DNA from: Cupriavidus basilensis
Lineage (GTDB): Bacteria; Pseudomonadota; Gammaproteobacteria; Burkholderiales; Burkholderiaceae
Reading direction: 5' to 3'
Assembly (NCBI RefSeq): GCF_000832305.1
Contig: NZ_CP010537.1
Location: 434,001-498,000, forward strand
DNA length: 64,000 nucleotides
Shown here in pieces: positions 50,876 to 63,592 of the stretch. The notes beneath the pieces were generated by a model. The model was not told where the DNA came from. It was given only the letters and a program-made list of their open reading frames with translations, and ran no database searches. The translations under genes and the position numbers were made by a program. The stretch's first letter is position 1. Every line of letters starts with the position of its first letter.

Positions 50876-51757
50876 ATGCAGACATCGGAACCCTACGTCC
50901 ACTTTCGTCTCGATTCGAATGACGATCACAAGATCGAGGTCCACCGCTGGCAGGGTGGCGCCACGCCGCGTGCCGTGGTCCAGATCGCGCATGGCATGGG
51001 CGAGCATGCGCGGCGTTACCGGCCCCTGGCCGACGCACTGGTGCGCGCGGGCTATGTGGTCTACGCCAGCGAGCATCGCGGACACGGCGCCGATGCGGCC
51101 GCGCAGGACAAGCTCGGCGACTTCGGCCCACGTGGCTTTGCCGCGCTGGTGGACGATATGGCCGTGCTCAGCCGGCACGCGCGCTCGCAGCATCCCGGGG
51201 TGCCGCTGATCCTGTTTGGCCACAGCATGGGCTCGTTCGCAGCGCAGTGCTACCTGGTTGAGCACAGCGCGCTGCTCGACGGCGTATCGCTGTCGGGCAC
51301 CACCGCGGTGGACCTGATGCTGGCAGCAGCACAGGCGGGTTTCAAGCTGGAAGACATGAATGCCGGGGTGCCGGATAGCCGCACGCCATTCGACTGGCTC
51401 AGCCGCGACCCTGCCCAGGTGGATGCGTACATCGCCGATCCGTTGTGCGGGTTCACCGTGACGCCGGCTTCGCGCGCCTCGATGTTTACCGAGTGCGCGC
51501 GTCTGGCCGAGCCGGATACGCTGCGCCGCATCCGTGCGGCGTTGCCGATGTACCTGTTCACCGGCGATTCCGATCCGGTCAACAATCACCTGGCATGGTT
51601 CGAGCCGCTGGTCAGCCGCTACCGCGCGGCAGGGCAGGCCGACGTGTCGTCCCACGTGTTCGGCTGCGCGCGGCATGAGACGTTGAACGAGACCAACCGC
51701 GAGGAAGTGGTCGCGGTGTTCGTCGCGTGGATCGAGCGGGTGGTGTCCAGCCGCTGA
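50876..51757 (+). CDS. Alpha/beta hydrolase, monoacylglycerol-lipase-like
   Basis: A 293-residue serine hydrolase. The oxyanion region is VVQIAHGMGEHARRYRPLADAL, the nucleophile elbow is LFGHSMGSFAAQ, and ASEHRGHGAD is typical of lysophospholipase/monoglyceride lipase relatives. Asp (GDSDPVNNH) and His (CARHETLNET) complete the triad. It lacks a signal peptide. It lies between the dehydrogenase and the convergent CoA-transferase genes with no functional tie that I can see. Confidence 0.9.
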   Translation: MQTSEPYVHFRLDSNDDHKIEVHRWQGGATPRAVVQIAHGMGEHARRYRPLADALVRAGYVVYASEHRGHGADAAAQDKLGDFGPRGFAALVDDMAVLSRHARSQHPGVPLILFGHSMGSFAAQCYLVEHSALLDGVSLSGTTAVDLMLAAAQAGFKLEDMNAGVPDSRTPFDWLSRDPAQVDAYIADPLCGFTVTPASRASMFTECARLAEPDTLRRIRAALPMYLFTGDSDPVNNHLAWFEPLVSRYRAAGQADVSSHVFGCARHETLNETNREEVVAVFVAWIERVVSSR

Positions 51758-51802
51758 AATGCCGATTCTCTGATTTGCTGGTTCGCTGATTTGCCGACGG
51801 CG

Positions 51803-52438
51803 CTAGGCTAGCAGTCGCGCCTCGGTCAGCGCCTGCAACTCGCCGAGGGTCATGCCCTCGGCCATGGCCTCCACCAGCAAGCCGTCGGGCGTCACGTGCA
51901 TCACCGCCAGGTCGGTATAGATGCGGCTGACCACGCCGCTTGCCGTCAACGGCAGCGTGCAGCGGTGCAACAGGCGCGGGCGAGCGTCGCGCGTGGTGTG
52001 TTCCATCAGCACCCAGACCTCGCGCGCGCCGAAGGCCAGCTCCATGGCGCCGCCCACGGCGGGCGGCGTGTTCGGGTCGCCGCGGCTCCAGTTGGCCAGG
52101 TCACCGTTCTCCGCCACTTCGTAGGCGCCAAGGATGGCGAGGTCCAGGTGGCCGCCGCGCATCATCGCGAAGCTCAGCGCGGAATCGAAGATGGCCGCGC
52201 CAGGCTGCAGCGTCACCGGCTGCTTGCTGGCATTGATCAGGTCCGGGTTCTCGTGGCCCAGTGGCGGGCGTGGCCCGAGATGCAGGATGCCGTTCTCGCT
52301 ATGCAGGAAGACCTCGCGCTCCCGCGGGAGCATGTCGCCGACCAGCGTCGGCAGGCCGATACCCAGGTTGACGTAGGCACCCGGCCGGATGTCCTGCGCC
52401 GCGTGCCGGGCGATCTGTTCCCTGTTCCATCGCTTCAT
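51803..52438 (-). CDS. pcaJ: 3-oxoacid CoA-transferase subunit B (3-oxoadipate type)
   Basis: A 211-residue subunit. Catalytic Glu is in FLHSENGILHLGP; also AYVNLGIGLPTLV and GGHLDLAILGAYEV, standard for the beta subunit of 3-oxoadipate or acetoacetate CoA-transferases. The ATG overlaps the subunit A stop (ATGA). With a divergent LysR gene the pair resembles pcaIJ of the beta-ketoadipate pathway, which transfers CoA from succinyl-CoA to 3-oxoadipate. Acetoacetate (ScoAB) is the alternative. Confidence 0.85.
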   Translation of the reverse strand: MKRWNREQIARHAAQDIRPGAYVNLGIGLPTLVGDMLPREREVFLHSENGILHLGPRPPLGHENPDLINASKQPVTLQPGAAIFDSALSFAMMRGGHLDLAILGAYEVAENGDLANWSRGDPNTPPAVGGAMELAFGAREVWVLMEHTTRDARPRLLHRCTLPLTASGVVSRIYTDLAVMHVTPDGLLVEAMAEGMTLGELQALTEARLLA

Positions 52439-53133
52439 GGCTGGCTCCCGGCTTGCTGTTTGCAGGCGTTAGCGGTGACGACGCGGTGGACAAAGATGCC
52501 GGGCGTCACGATCTGTTCGGGATTCATCGCGCCGGCCTCGACCATCGCCTCCACCTCCGCCACCACCACGCGCGCCGCCGTGGCCATGATGGGGTTGAAG
52601 TTGCGGCCCGCCAGGTGATAGTCCAGGTTGCCAAGGCGATCCGCATGACGTCCGCGAATCAGCGCAAAGTCCGCATGCAGCGGCAGCTCCAGCACGTGCA
52701 GCACACCGTTGATCTCCCGCGTGTCCTTGCCTTGGGCAAGGATCGTCCCGGCAGTGATGGGGCAGTAGAACCCGCCCAGCCCGGCTCCGGCGCAACGAAT
52801 GCGCTCTACCAGCGTGCCCTGCGCCACCAGTTCCAGCTCGACCTCGCCGCGCCGGTAAGCATCGCGGAAGGCCGTGGCGCCCGCTGTCAGCGGGTAGGAG
52901 CAGACCAGCTTGCGCATGCGCCCGGCTTCAATCAGGCTCGCCACGCCTTCGCCGTCGTAGCCGGCGTTGTTGGAGATCACCGTGAGATCCCGCGCGCCAT
53001 GCGCCAGCACCGCTGCGATCAGGCCGTCGGGCAGGCCCGCGCTGCCGAAGCCGCCCACCATCACGGTGGCGCCGTCGCGCAGGTCGGCGATGGCCTCTGC
53101 GCAACTTGCTACCCGTTTGTTGACCAATCCCAT
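52435..53133 (-). CDS. pcaI: 3-oxoacid CoA-transferase subunit A (3-oxoadipate type)
   Basis: A 232-residue alpha subunit. It has the CoA-binding motif VMVGGFGSAGLPDGLI near the N-terminus and VISNNAGYDGEGVASLI. The ATG at 53133 starts MGLVNKRVASCAEAIADL, the expected beginning; an open frame to 53214 lacks similarity. It is the first gene of a two-gene operon divergent from the LysR gene. The specific acceptor acid is inferred from context only. Confidence 0.85.
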   Translation of the reverse strand: MGLVNKRVASCAEAIADLRDGATVMVGGFGSAGLPDGLIAAVLAHGARDLTVISNNAGYDGEGVASLIEAGRMRKLVCSYPLTAGATAFRDAYRRGEVELELVAQGTLVERIRCAGAGLGGFYCPITAGTILAQGKDTREINGVLHVLELPLHADFALIRGRHADRLGNLDYHLAGRNFNPIMATAARVVVAEVEAMVEAGAMNPEQIVTPGIFVHRVVTANACKQQAGSQP

Positions 53134-53222
53134 GCCCGACTTGCTCCCGATGCGTGCCGCGGCGTCGCCGCCGCCAAGTCGAGCATCATGCGGCGCAGAC
53201 TTCGATAGGTTCAAGTGCGTAA

Positions 53223-53242
53223 AGCTTAATTATTGATAAGCT
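53223..53242. promoter_or_regulatory. Inverted repeat between CoA-transferase and LysR genes
   Basis: AGCTTA (53223-53228) and TAAGCT (53237-53242) are perfect 6-bp arms with an 8-base AT-rich spacer, in the 137-base divergent gap, 29 bases before the LysR ATG. The size fits an LTTR recognition site. Confidence 0.5.
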
Positions 53243-53270
53243 GTACTTATATTGAAAACGGGCCATCGCG

Positions 53271-54185
53271 ATGAACCTCGAACTCCGACACTACCGATAC
53301 TTTGCCGCGCTGGCCGAAGAGCTGCACTTTGGCCGCGCTGCAGAGCGCCTGGGCATATCGCAGCCGGCGCTGAGCCAGCAGTTCCGGTGGATCGAGCAAG
53401 AAGCGGGCGCGCCGCTGCTCTCGCGCAGCAAGCGCCGGATTGCGCTGACCGATGTGGGTGCGGTTTTTTACGAGGAAGCGATGGGTGTGCTGCGCCAGGT
53501 CCAGCATGCCGGGCTGGTCACGGCCAGCGCCAGCCGGGGTGATGTCGGCGGCGCTGCCATCGGGTATGTGGCGTCGGCCGCGCTGTCAGGATTATTGCCA
53601 CGGCTCGTCTATCGTTTTCGCCAGGATCATCCGGCCGTGCGACTCGTCATGCGGGAGATGGACATGCCGGCCCAGCTCGAAGCGGTGGCACGCGGCGAAC
53701 TCGATATCGGCTTTATCCGGCCACCGTTGCGGTCCCTGCCAGAAGGGCTGGCCTTGTTCGACATCGCGTCCGAGGCCGTCGTGGTGGCCCTGCACGCCAC
53801 CCATGCGCTGGCTGGCCGCGCTCGCGTCGACGTAGCCACGCTGCGCGACGAGACCTTTATCTGCACGCATACCGAGCACGGTACCGGCTTCTACGCCATC
53901 ACGCTCGCCATCTGTGGCAATGCTGGCTTCCAGCCGCGCGTGGAGGCTTTGTCGACCCAGATGGCCACCATCATCAGCATGGTGGCGGCCGGGTTTGGCG
54001 TGGCGCTGATCCCCGCCTCGATGTGCGCGTTTGCCCCGCCCGACGTGGTATTCAAGCCGCTGGCCCGCAACGACGTGGCGTCGCAACTGGCCGTGGTCCA
54101 TCGCAAGAACGAGCGCTCACCTGCGGTGCTGAGGCTGATCGAGCGCTGCCGCGAGGCGAAGGGGGCAGAGCGGCCGCCAGAGTAG
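53271..54185 (+). CDS. LysR family transcriptional regulator
   Basis: A 304-residue LysR protein with the N-terminal HTH MNLELRHYRYFAALAEELHFGRAAERLGISQPALSQQFRWIEQE and an effector domain from about residue 90 (GGAAIGYVASAALSGLLPRLVYRFRQDHP). It is divergent from the CoA-transferase pair and most likely activates it with a pathway intermediate (for example muconate or 3-oxoadipate). It has no clear Shine-Dalgarno upstream. Confidence 0.92.
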   Translation: MNLELRHYRYFAALAEELHFGRAAERLGISQPALSQQFRWIEQEAGAPLLSRSKRRIALTDVGAVFYEEAMGVLRQVQHAGLVTASASRGDVGGAAIGYVASAALSGLLPRLVYRFRQDHPAVRLVMREMDMPAQLEAVARGELDIGFIRPPLRSLPEGLALFDIASEAVVVALHATHALAGRARVDVATLRDETFICTHTEHGTGFYAITLAICGNAGFQPRVEALSTQMATIISMVAAGFGVALIPASMCAFAPPDVVFKPLARNDVASQLAVVHRKNERSPAVLRLIERCREAKGAERPPE

Positions 54186-54245
54186 ATCGTGCGGCAAGCC
54201 TTATAGCCTTATGCCTGTCCGCATCTGCCGCGCCACCGCCGCCGC

Positions 54246-54650
54246 TTATTTCTTGAAGCGCGTTGCTTCCGCTTGCGTGACAGCGCCCGCATCGGCGCCG
54301 TTGAGGTCTACTCGCGCAGCGCCTTCCGTGAGGCACGCCTTGTAACGGGTGCCACGGCACCAGGTCTTGATGGCTTCACGCAACTCAGCCTCTTGCAAGC
54401 CCAGTTCGCTAGCGTAGCCAAGCAGATCGTCAAAGATGCCGACTTTCAGTGCTTTCTTCGGTGCAGGGCTCTTAGGGAAGGCGAGGGGGAAGCGCTTTTG
54501 AAGCCGCCCGATGTTCCGTACAACAGGATCCACCGGTTTCGACTGGGCCGCTTGCGCGGGCGGGCGGGCGCGTGTGGGCTTGGCCGCCGGCTTGGGTTTG
54601 GCCTGTTGCGCCAGCTGCGCTTTTAGCGCAGCAAGTTGTTCGAATCCCAT
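54246..54650 (-). CDS. ProQ/FinO domain RNA-binding protein
   Basis: A 134-residue protein: a basic Ala/Pro/Lys-rich N-terminal linker followed by a ProQ/FinO domain (RLQKRFPLAFPKSPAPKKALKVGIFDDLL and REAIKTWCRGTRYKACLTEGAARVDLNG). Such small ProQ proteins bind structured sRNAs and mRNA 3' ends. It is divergent from the rRNA operon, across a 564-base gap that holds the rRNA promoter. Confidence 0.9.
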   Translation of the reverse strand: MGFEQLAALKAQLAQQAKPKPAAKPTRARPPAQAAQSKPVDPVVRNIGRLQKRFPLAFPKSPAPKKALKVGIFDDLLGYASELGLQEAELREAIKTWCRGTRYKACLTEGAARVDLNGADAGAVTQAEATRFKK

Positions 54651-54911
54651 AGTGTTCTGTTGTGAAGAGGTGAGGAGTGAACGCGAATTTTAGCGGAAGC
54701 CGGTCAGCCCCGAGGTTTGATGCTTGATTGTGCGCCTTGAAGCTCTTTTTGCGTGCCGACTGAATTTTTCAGAAAAGACTTGCCAGCACCGTGCCGACAG
54801 CTTAGTATTCGCCCCCTTCCGCAGTACAACGCTCAGCTGCAAGGCAGACGGGCGAAGGTTGCGGGGGATGGCAGGAAAGGTGGGAAGAGCGCGTAGCGAA
54901 TCCAGCCTGAG

Positions 54912-54961
54912 CAAGAAAAGATTAAAAAAGTATTGATGAAACGCAGATAATTCTTTATAGT
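54912..54961 (+). promoter_or_regulatory. rRNA operon promoter with UP-like element
   Basis: TTGATG (54933-54938) and TATAGT (54956-54961) are exactly 17 bases apart. An A-rich tract (54912-54930, AAGAAAAGATTAAAAAAG) just upstream looks like an UP element for the RNA polymerase alpha subunit. The G/C-poor stretch after the -10 gives TSS near 54968. Confidence 0.65.
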
Positions 54962-55018
54962 CTCGTTTCTCCGCTGCAGCAAACGCAGCGACGCGGTAAG
55001 CAAAGCAAATCGCGGCCA

Positions 55019-55030
55019 GTTCTTTAACAA
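55019..55030 (+). promoter_or_regulatory. boxA-like antitermination site in the rRNA leader
   Basis: GTTCTTTAACAA matches boxA (TGCTCTTTAACA) where NusB/NusE load for rRNA antitermination. The rest of the leader 54962-55214 is untranslated, with a CTCGAAAGAGCGAG-type stem at 55177-55190. Confidence 0.6.
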
Positions 55031-55214
55031 ACAAACAACCGATAAGTGTGGGCGCTTGATAGCGGATGCGGAAGACTTCGGTCTTTTAGCTTACAAGTTA
55101 TAAAGTGCTCGCACAGTAAAACATGTTGGTTATGTCTTCGGATGTAACCAGTCAGTTTTCTGAGAGTGAGCGACCGCTCGAAAGAGCGAGGTTCTTCGGA
55201 ACCACACAGGTATT

Positions 55215-56746
<1,532 letters not shown>

Positions 56747-57112
56747 CAGAGCGTGCATCTTAAGTCGAGCGTTCACACTTATCGGTTTGTTGGTTGTTAG
56801 AGCCAGGATACGCGTTGCGTGTCTTGCGTAGCATGGTCAAATGCAAGCGCTTAGCATTGAGCGTTTGCATTTGGCTTTGCCAAGACGACATGAGACCCAG
56901 TCTCAGTCGGCTGTTCTTTAAAAATATGGGATGTAGTAAAGGTGTCGTGAGCGTTGATGAGACGCTGCAGTAAAACACGATACCGGGTTGTGATTGTATC
57001 AACCGAAATGTATTTAAGTGATCGAAAGATGACTTGGAATACGGCACAAATGCGAGAACTCATCCTGTAGCGAGCACGGCTTGAACGCAAGTTTGAGACA
57101 CACTCGTTATAG
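56747..57112 (+). other. 16S-23S spacer without tRNA genes
   Basis: A 366-base spacer. I find neither tRNA-Ile nor tRNA-Ala nor any other cloverleaf. It contains a second boxA-like site (GTTCTTTAAAAA near 56913) and a long stem at 56836-56875. Betaproteobacterial rRNA operons usually carry tRNA-Ile and tRNA-Ala here. Confidence 0.8.
56836..56875 (+). other. Long stem-loop in the spacer
   Basis: Arms 56836-56851 (GTCAAATGCAAGCGCT) and 56860-56875 (AGCGTTTGCATTTGGC) pair over 16 bp with two G-U or mismatched positions and an 8-base loop. It may be a processing stem, such as an RNase III site. Confidence 0.55.
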
Positions 57113-60086
<2,974 letters not shown>

Positions 60087-60213
60087 ATAACCAGTGTGTT
60101 TCTACCTGGTGTGAGTGTCGCGTGCCGCTGCGCAGCAGCTTGGCCGATACGCACAACCCCTTACTACATCCCTATTCGCTGCGTTGAGCAACCCTCAGCG
60201 CGGCCACCGTTTA

Positions 60214-60328
60214 TGCCTGGTGACCATAGCGAGTTGGAACCACCCCTTCCCATCCCGAACAGGACCGTGAAACGACTCCACGCCGATGATAGTGCGGATA
60301 CCCGTGTGAAAGTAGGTAATCGCCAGGC
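60214..60328 (+). rRNA. rrf: 5S ribosomal RNA
   Basis: About 115 bases, from TGCCTGGTGACCATAGCGAG to TAATCGCCAGGC; the ends pair as the 5S closing helix. It has the conserved CCATCCCGAACAGGACCG loop. The 127-base gap from 23S (60087-60213) has no tRNA. No tRNA follows either. Confidence 0.95.
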
Positions 60329-60337
60329 TCTCCCTTG

Positions 60338-60376
60338 AAACCCCCCAGTACGAAAGTACTGGGGGGTTTTGCTTTT
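60338..60376 (+). terminator. Strong intrinsic terminator of the rRNA operon
   Basis: AAACCCCCCAGTAC (60338-60351) pairs perfectly with GTACTGGGGGGTTT (60356-60369) over 14 bp, closed by a GAAA tetraloop, and is followed by T-rich TGCTTTTG. The stretch 60377-60517 after it holds no gene; it contains short GCGATTTTGC-like repeats. Confidence 0.92.
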
Positions 60377-60517
60377 GTGCGATCGAAAGTGGCTGCGATT
60401 TTGCGGCTGCGATTTGCAGCAACGATTTTGCGCGATCACGTTTGCCAAATGAAATGTGAATCGCGGAGCGCGAAACCCAACGCCCCGCGATTCAGGCCCG
60501 GCCTCAGGCCTCAGGCC

Positions 60518-62803
60518 TCAAGCTTTCTTCAACTGCTCCCGGATCGGTAGCGCGCGGATGCGCTTGCCGGTAGCCGCAAAGATCGCATTGCACAGCGCAG
60601 GCGCGATGGTCGGCACGGCCGGTTCGCCGACGCCGCCGAGCGGTGCGTCGAACTTGCCCGGCACCAGATGCACATGGATCTGGCGCGGCGCCGAGGGCGC
60701 GCGCATCACCTCGTACTGGTGGAAGTTGTCCTGCTGGGCGCGCCCGTCCTTGAAGGTGATCTCGCCCGTGGTGGCCAGGCTGATGCCCATGATGCAGGCG
60801 CCTTCCACCTGTGAGCGGATGCGGTCCGGGTTGACCTGGGCGCCGCAGTCCACCGCCATGTCGATGCGCGGCACGCTGATGCTGCCGTCATCGGCCACCA
60901 CCACTTCGACCACCGCCGCGACGTAGGTCACGAAGCTGTAGCAGACCGCCAGCCCCAGCCCGCGTCCCTTCGGCAGCGTCTTGCCCCAGCCGGCTTCGCG
61001 CGTAGCCAGTTCAATCACGCCGCGCAGGCGGCCGATATCAAGCGGATACTGCTGCGGCGATTCGCCGTAGTTCCAGGTATCGGACAGCTGCGTCGGGTCA
61101 ATGCGCCGGTCCGGGCCGAGCAGCGCCAGCAGGTAGTCGCGATGGTCGCGCCCGGCTGCCGTCGCCAGTTCGGCCGCGAACGATTGCACGGCAAAGGCGT
61201 GGGGGATGTTGGACACCGAACGGAACCAGCCGATGCGGGTGTGCGCTTCCACCTCGGGGTTTTCCACGCGCACGTTGGGGATGTCGAATGGCATGTTCAC
61301 CGCCGACATGCCAAGCTCGAACGCGGCTTCGTTCTTCGCGCCAGCCACGAAGGTCGACGTGATGGTGGAGGCTGCAGTGCGATGCAGCCATGCCTGCGTC
61401 TTGCCGTCGGTGCCGAGCATGGCTTCCATGTGCTCGACGGAAACGGTGTGGAAGTAGTCGTGATGCAGGTCGTCGTCGCGCGTCCAGGTTACCTTGACCG
61501 GCTTGCCACCCATGGCCTTGGACAGCAGCGCGGCCTCGGCGGCGAAGTCCGGCTTGGACTTGCGGCCAAAGCCGCCGCCCAGCAGCGTCACGTGTACGGT
61601 GACGTCCTCCGGCTTCAGGCCGAGATGCCCGGCCACGGTTTCGCGCGTGGCCTGCGGCGCCTGGACCGACGTCCAGACTTCACACTTGCCATCGGCGATG
61701 CGCGCCGTCGCAACCGGCGGCTCCATCGTGGCGTGCGCGATATGCGGCAAGTAATACTGTGCCACGATGCGCTTGCCGGGGCCGGACAGGGCGGCCATCG
61801 TGTCGCCCTGGTTGCGCACCACCTTGCCGGGCTGGCTTGCGGCCTTTTCCATCGCGGCGCGGAACGCACCGGACTCGTAGCTGGCGTTGGGGCCATCGTC
61901 CCAGCGCAGCTTCAGCGCCTCGCGGCCCTTGATGGCCGACCAGGTATTGGTGGCGATCACTGCCACGCCGCCCAGCGGGTGGAACAGGGCGGGCGCGGGG
62001 CTGCCGGCCAGCTCCACCACCTTGATCACGCCGGGCACCTTCATCGCCAGCGTGGAGTCAACGCCGGCGAGCTTGCCGCCGAACACGGGTGGGCGGGCGA
62101 TGACGGCGTACAGCATGCCGTCGAGCCGCACGTCGATGCCGTACTGCGCGCGGCCAGTGGCGATGTCGTGGCCATCGATGCTGCGCGTGCTGTCCTTGCC
62201 GATATAGCGGAATTGGGCCGGATCCTTCAGCTTGAGGCTGGCGGCCGCCGGCACGGGCAGGCGCGCGGCGTCCTTTGCCAGCGCGCCAAAGCCAAGGCTC
62301 TTGCCGCTCGGCACGTGGACCACCGCGTGGTTGCGCGCCTGGACTTCGCTTGCCGGCACATTCCAGCGCGCGGCGGCGGCAGCTTCCAGCATCATCCGCG
62401 CACTAGCGCCCACGCGCCGCATGGGCTCGAAGAAATGCCGCACGCTGCGCGAGCCGTCGGTGTTCTGGTTGCCGTAGCGGATTTCATCGCCGGGCGCCTG
62501 CACCACCAGCACCCGCGCCCAGTCGGCTTCGAGCTCGTCGGCCACCACCATCGGCAGGCTGGTGCGCACGCCTTGCCCCATCTCGGAGCGGTGGCAGACG
62601 ATGCTTACCTTGCCATCTTCGGCAATGGAGAGGAACACCAGCGGGCTATCCACGGCACCGCCGGGCATGCCGTCGCGGCCGTACTTCTTGGGCTCATCCG
62701 CTGCCAGCACGATGCCGTCCAGGCCAACCGTCAACGTCAGGCCGGCGAGGGCGCCCATGCCCTTGAGCCAGGCGCGGCGCCCGGCGGATTGCAGCGTGCT
62801 CAT
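60518..62803 (-). CDS. iorB: Isoquinoline 1-oxidoreductase-type molybdopterin subunit (xanthine dehydrogenase family)
   Basis: A 761-residue large subunit of a two-subunit molybdenum hydroxylase. A Tat-type signal ([14 protein letters not shown]) points to export. Motifs are [36 protein letters not shown] and the C-terminal [31 protein letters not shown], with the GVGE catalytic Glu. It hydroxylates an N-heterocycle or oxidises an aldehyde, passing electrons to the 2Fe-2S subunit. The start overlaps the IorA stop. Three GGCCTCA repeats (60500-60520) include its stop codon. Confidence 0.92.
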   Translation of the reverse strand: MSTLQSAGRRAWLKGMGALAGLTLTVGLDGIVLAADEPKKYGRDGMPGGAVDSPLVFLSIAEDGKVSIVCHRSEMGQGVRTSLPMVVADELEADWARVLVVQAPGDEIRYGNQNTDGSRSVRHFFEPMRRVGASARMMLEAAAAARWNVPASEVQARNHAVVHVPSGKSLGFGALAKDAARLPVPAAASLKLKDPAQFRYIGKDSTRSIDGHDIATGRAQYGIDVRLDGMLYAVIARPPVFGGKLAGVDSTLAMKVPGVIKVVELAGSPAPALFHPLGGVAVIATNTWSAIKGREALKLRWDDGPNASYESGAFRAAMEKAASQPGKVVRNQGDTMAALSGPGKRIVAQYYLPHIAHATMEPPVATARIADGKCEVWTSVQAPQATRETVAGHLGLKPEDVTVHVTLLGGGFGRKSKPDFAAEAALLSKAMGGKPVKVTWTRDDDLHHDYFHTVSVEHMEAMLGTDGKTQAWLHRTAASTITSTFVAGAKNEAAFELGMSAVNMPFDIPNVRVENPEVEAHTRIGWFRSVSNIPHAFAVQSFAAELATAAGRDHRDYLLALLGPDRRIDPTQLSDTWNYGESPQQYPLDIGRLRGVIELATREAGWGKTLPKGRGLGLAVCYSFVTYVAAVVEVVVADDGSISVPRIDMAVDCGAQVNPDRIRSQVEGACIMGISLATTGEITFKDGRAQQDNFHQYEVMRAPSAPRQIHVHLVPGKFDAPLGGVGEPAVPTIAPALCNAIFAATGKRIRALPIREQLKKA

Positions 62804-63303
62804 TGGGCGCTCCTCTTGCCGGTCGGCTGGGCAGACGGCTTTGCCGCCACGCTCGATCTGGCAACGTGCTGGATGGCGGCGCGGATGCGCGTATAAGTGC
62901 CGCAGCGGCAGATGTTGCCGCTCATGGCCCCGTCGATGTCTTCTTCGCTCGGGTGCGGGTTGGTGTGCAGCAGCGCGGTGGCGGACATCAACTGCCCCGC
63001 CTGGCAGTAGCCGCACTGCGGCACGCCGAATTCCTCCCACGCTGCCTGCAAGGCCTGCCCGATCTTGTCGGCCGACAGGCCCTCGATGGTGGTGATCTTC
63101 TTGCCGGCCACCGCCGAGATCGGGGTCACGCAGGAGCGGATCGGCTGGCCGTCCAGGTGCATGGTGCAGGCGCCGCACAGGGCCATGCCGCAGCCAAACT
63201 TGGTGCCGGTCAGGCCGAGGTGATCGCGCACCGCCCATAGCAGCGGGGCGTCATCGGGCAGATCGATCTTCTGCGGCTTACCGTTGATCGTGATGGTTCT
63301 CAT
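62800..63303 (-). CDS. iorA: Isoquinoline 1-oxidoreductase-type [2Fe-2S] subunit
   Basis: A 167-residue subunit with two [2Fe-2S] sites: plant-type [15 protein letters not shown] with a later C, and the helical [12 protein letters not shown] ... CRCGTYTRI. It begins [37 protein letters not shown], the normal family start; the frame is open upstream to 63438 without similarity. It is upstream of iorB with a 4-base overlap. The ATG lacks a good Shine-Dalgarno. Confidence 0.94.
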   Translation of the reverse strand: MRTITINGKPQKIDLPDDAPLLWAVRDHLGLTGTKFGCGMALCGACTMHLDGQPIRSCVTPISAVAGKKITTIEGLSADKIGQALQAAWEEFGVPQCGYCQAGQLMSATALLHTNPHPSEEDIDGAMSGNICRCGTYTRIRAAIQHVARSSVAAKPSAQPTGKRSAQ

Positions 63304-63428
63304 GTTTTTTGTGGGGATGGTGCAACGGGGACGAGGGCTGGCGGACGAGCCAGGTGCCTGCGCGGCTTTGCGCAACGCGCATTGTGATGCCGGCGGCAGG
63401 TACTCGGGAATGGCGGTGTGGGGATTTG

Positions 63429-63449
63429 TTAATTCCAAAAACTGGAATT
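63429..63449. promoter_or_regulatory. Inverted repeat upstream of iorAB
   Basis: TAATTCCA (63429-63436) and TGGAATTA (63442-63449) are perfect 8-bp arms around a 5-base spacer, 126 bases upstream of iorA. It is a plausible LysR- or MarR-type operator. No regulator gene for it is in the window. The rest of 63304-63592 shows only the hairpin at 63538. Confidence 0.5.
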
Positions 63450-63537
63450 ATGACGCTGCGCAGGGTGGGGCGAGGGGCGGTGCGGAGGAGGGGGCGGGGC
63501 GGTCTTTTATGCGGCAGGCATGGTGCACAGTCGCTGT

Positions 63538-63566
63538 CGCGACACCGCATCTCAGGCGGTGTCGCG
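63538..63566 (-). terminator. Hairpin after the repeat-protein gene
   Basis: CGCGACACCGC (63538-63548) and GCGGTGTCGCG (63556-63566) form a perfect 11-bp stem with a 7-base loop, 27 bases past the stop of the minus-strand gene. No U-tract is visible. Confidence 0.5.
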
Positions 63567-63592
63567 GCGGGTGGCCAGTTGCGGGTACCGCA

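Noticed and set aside
56747..57112. Possible tRNA in the 16S-23S spacer
   Set aside because: No acceptor or T-arm signature (for example GTTCGAATC-like) and no cloverleaf; the paired region is a simple stem-loop.
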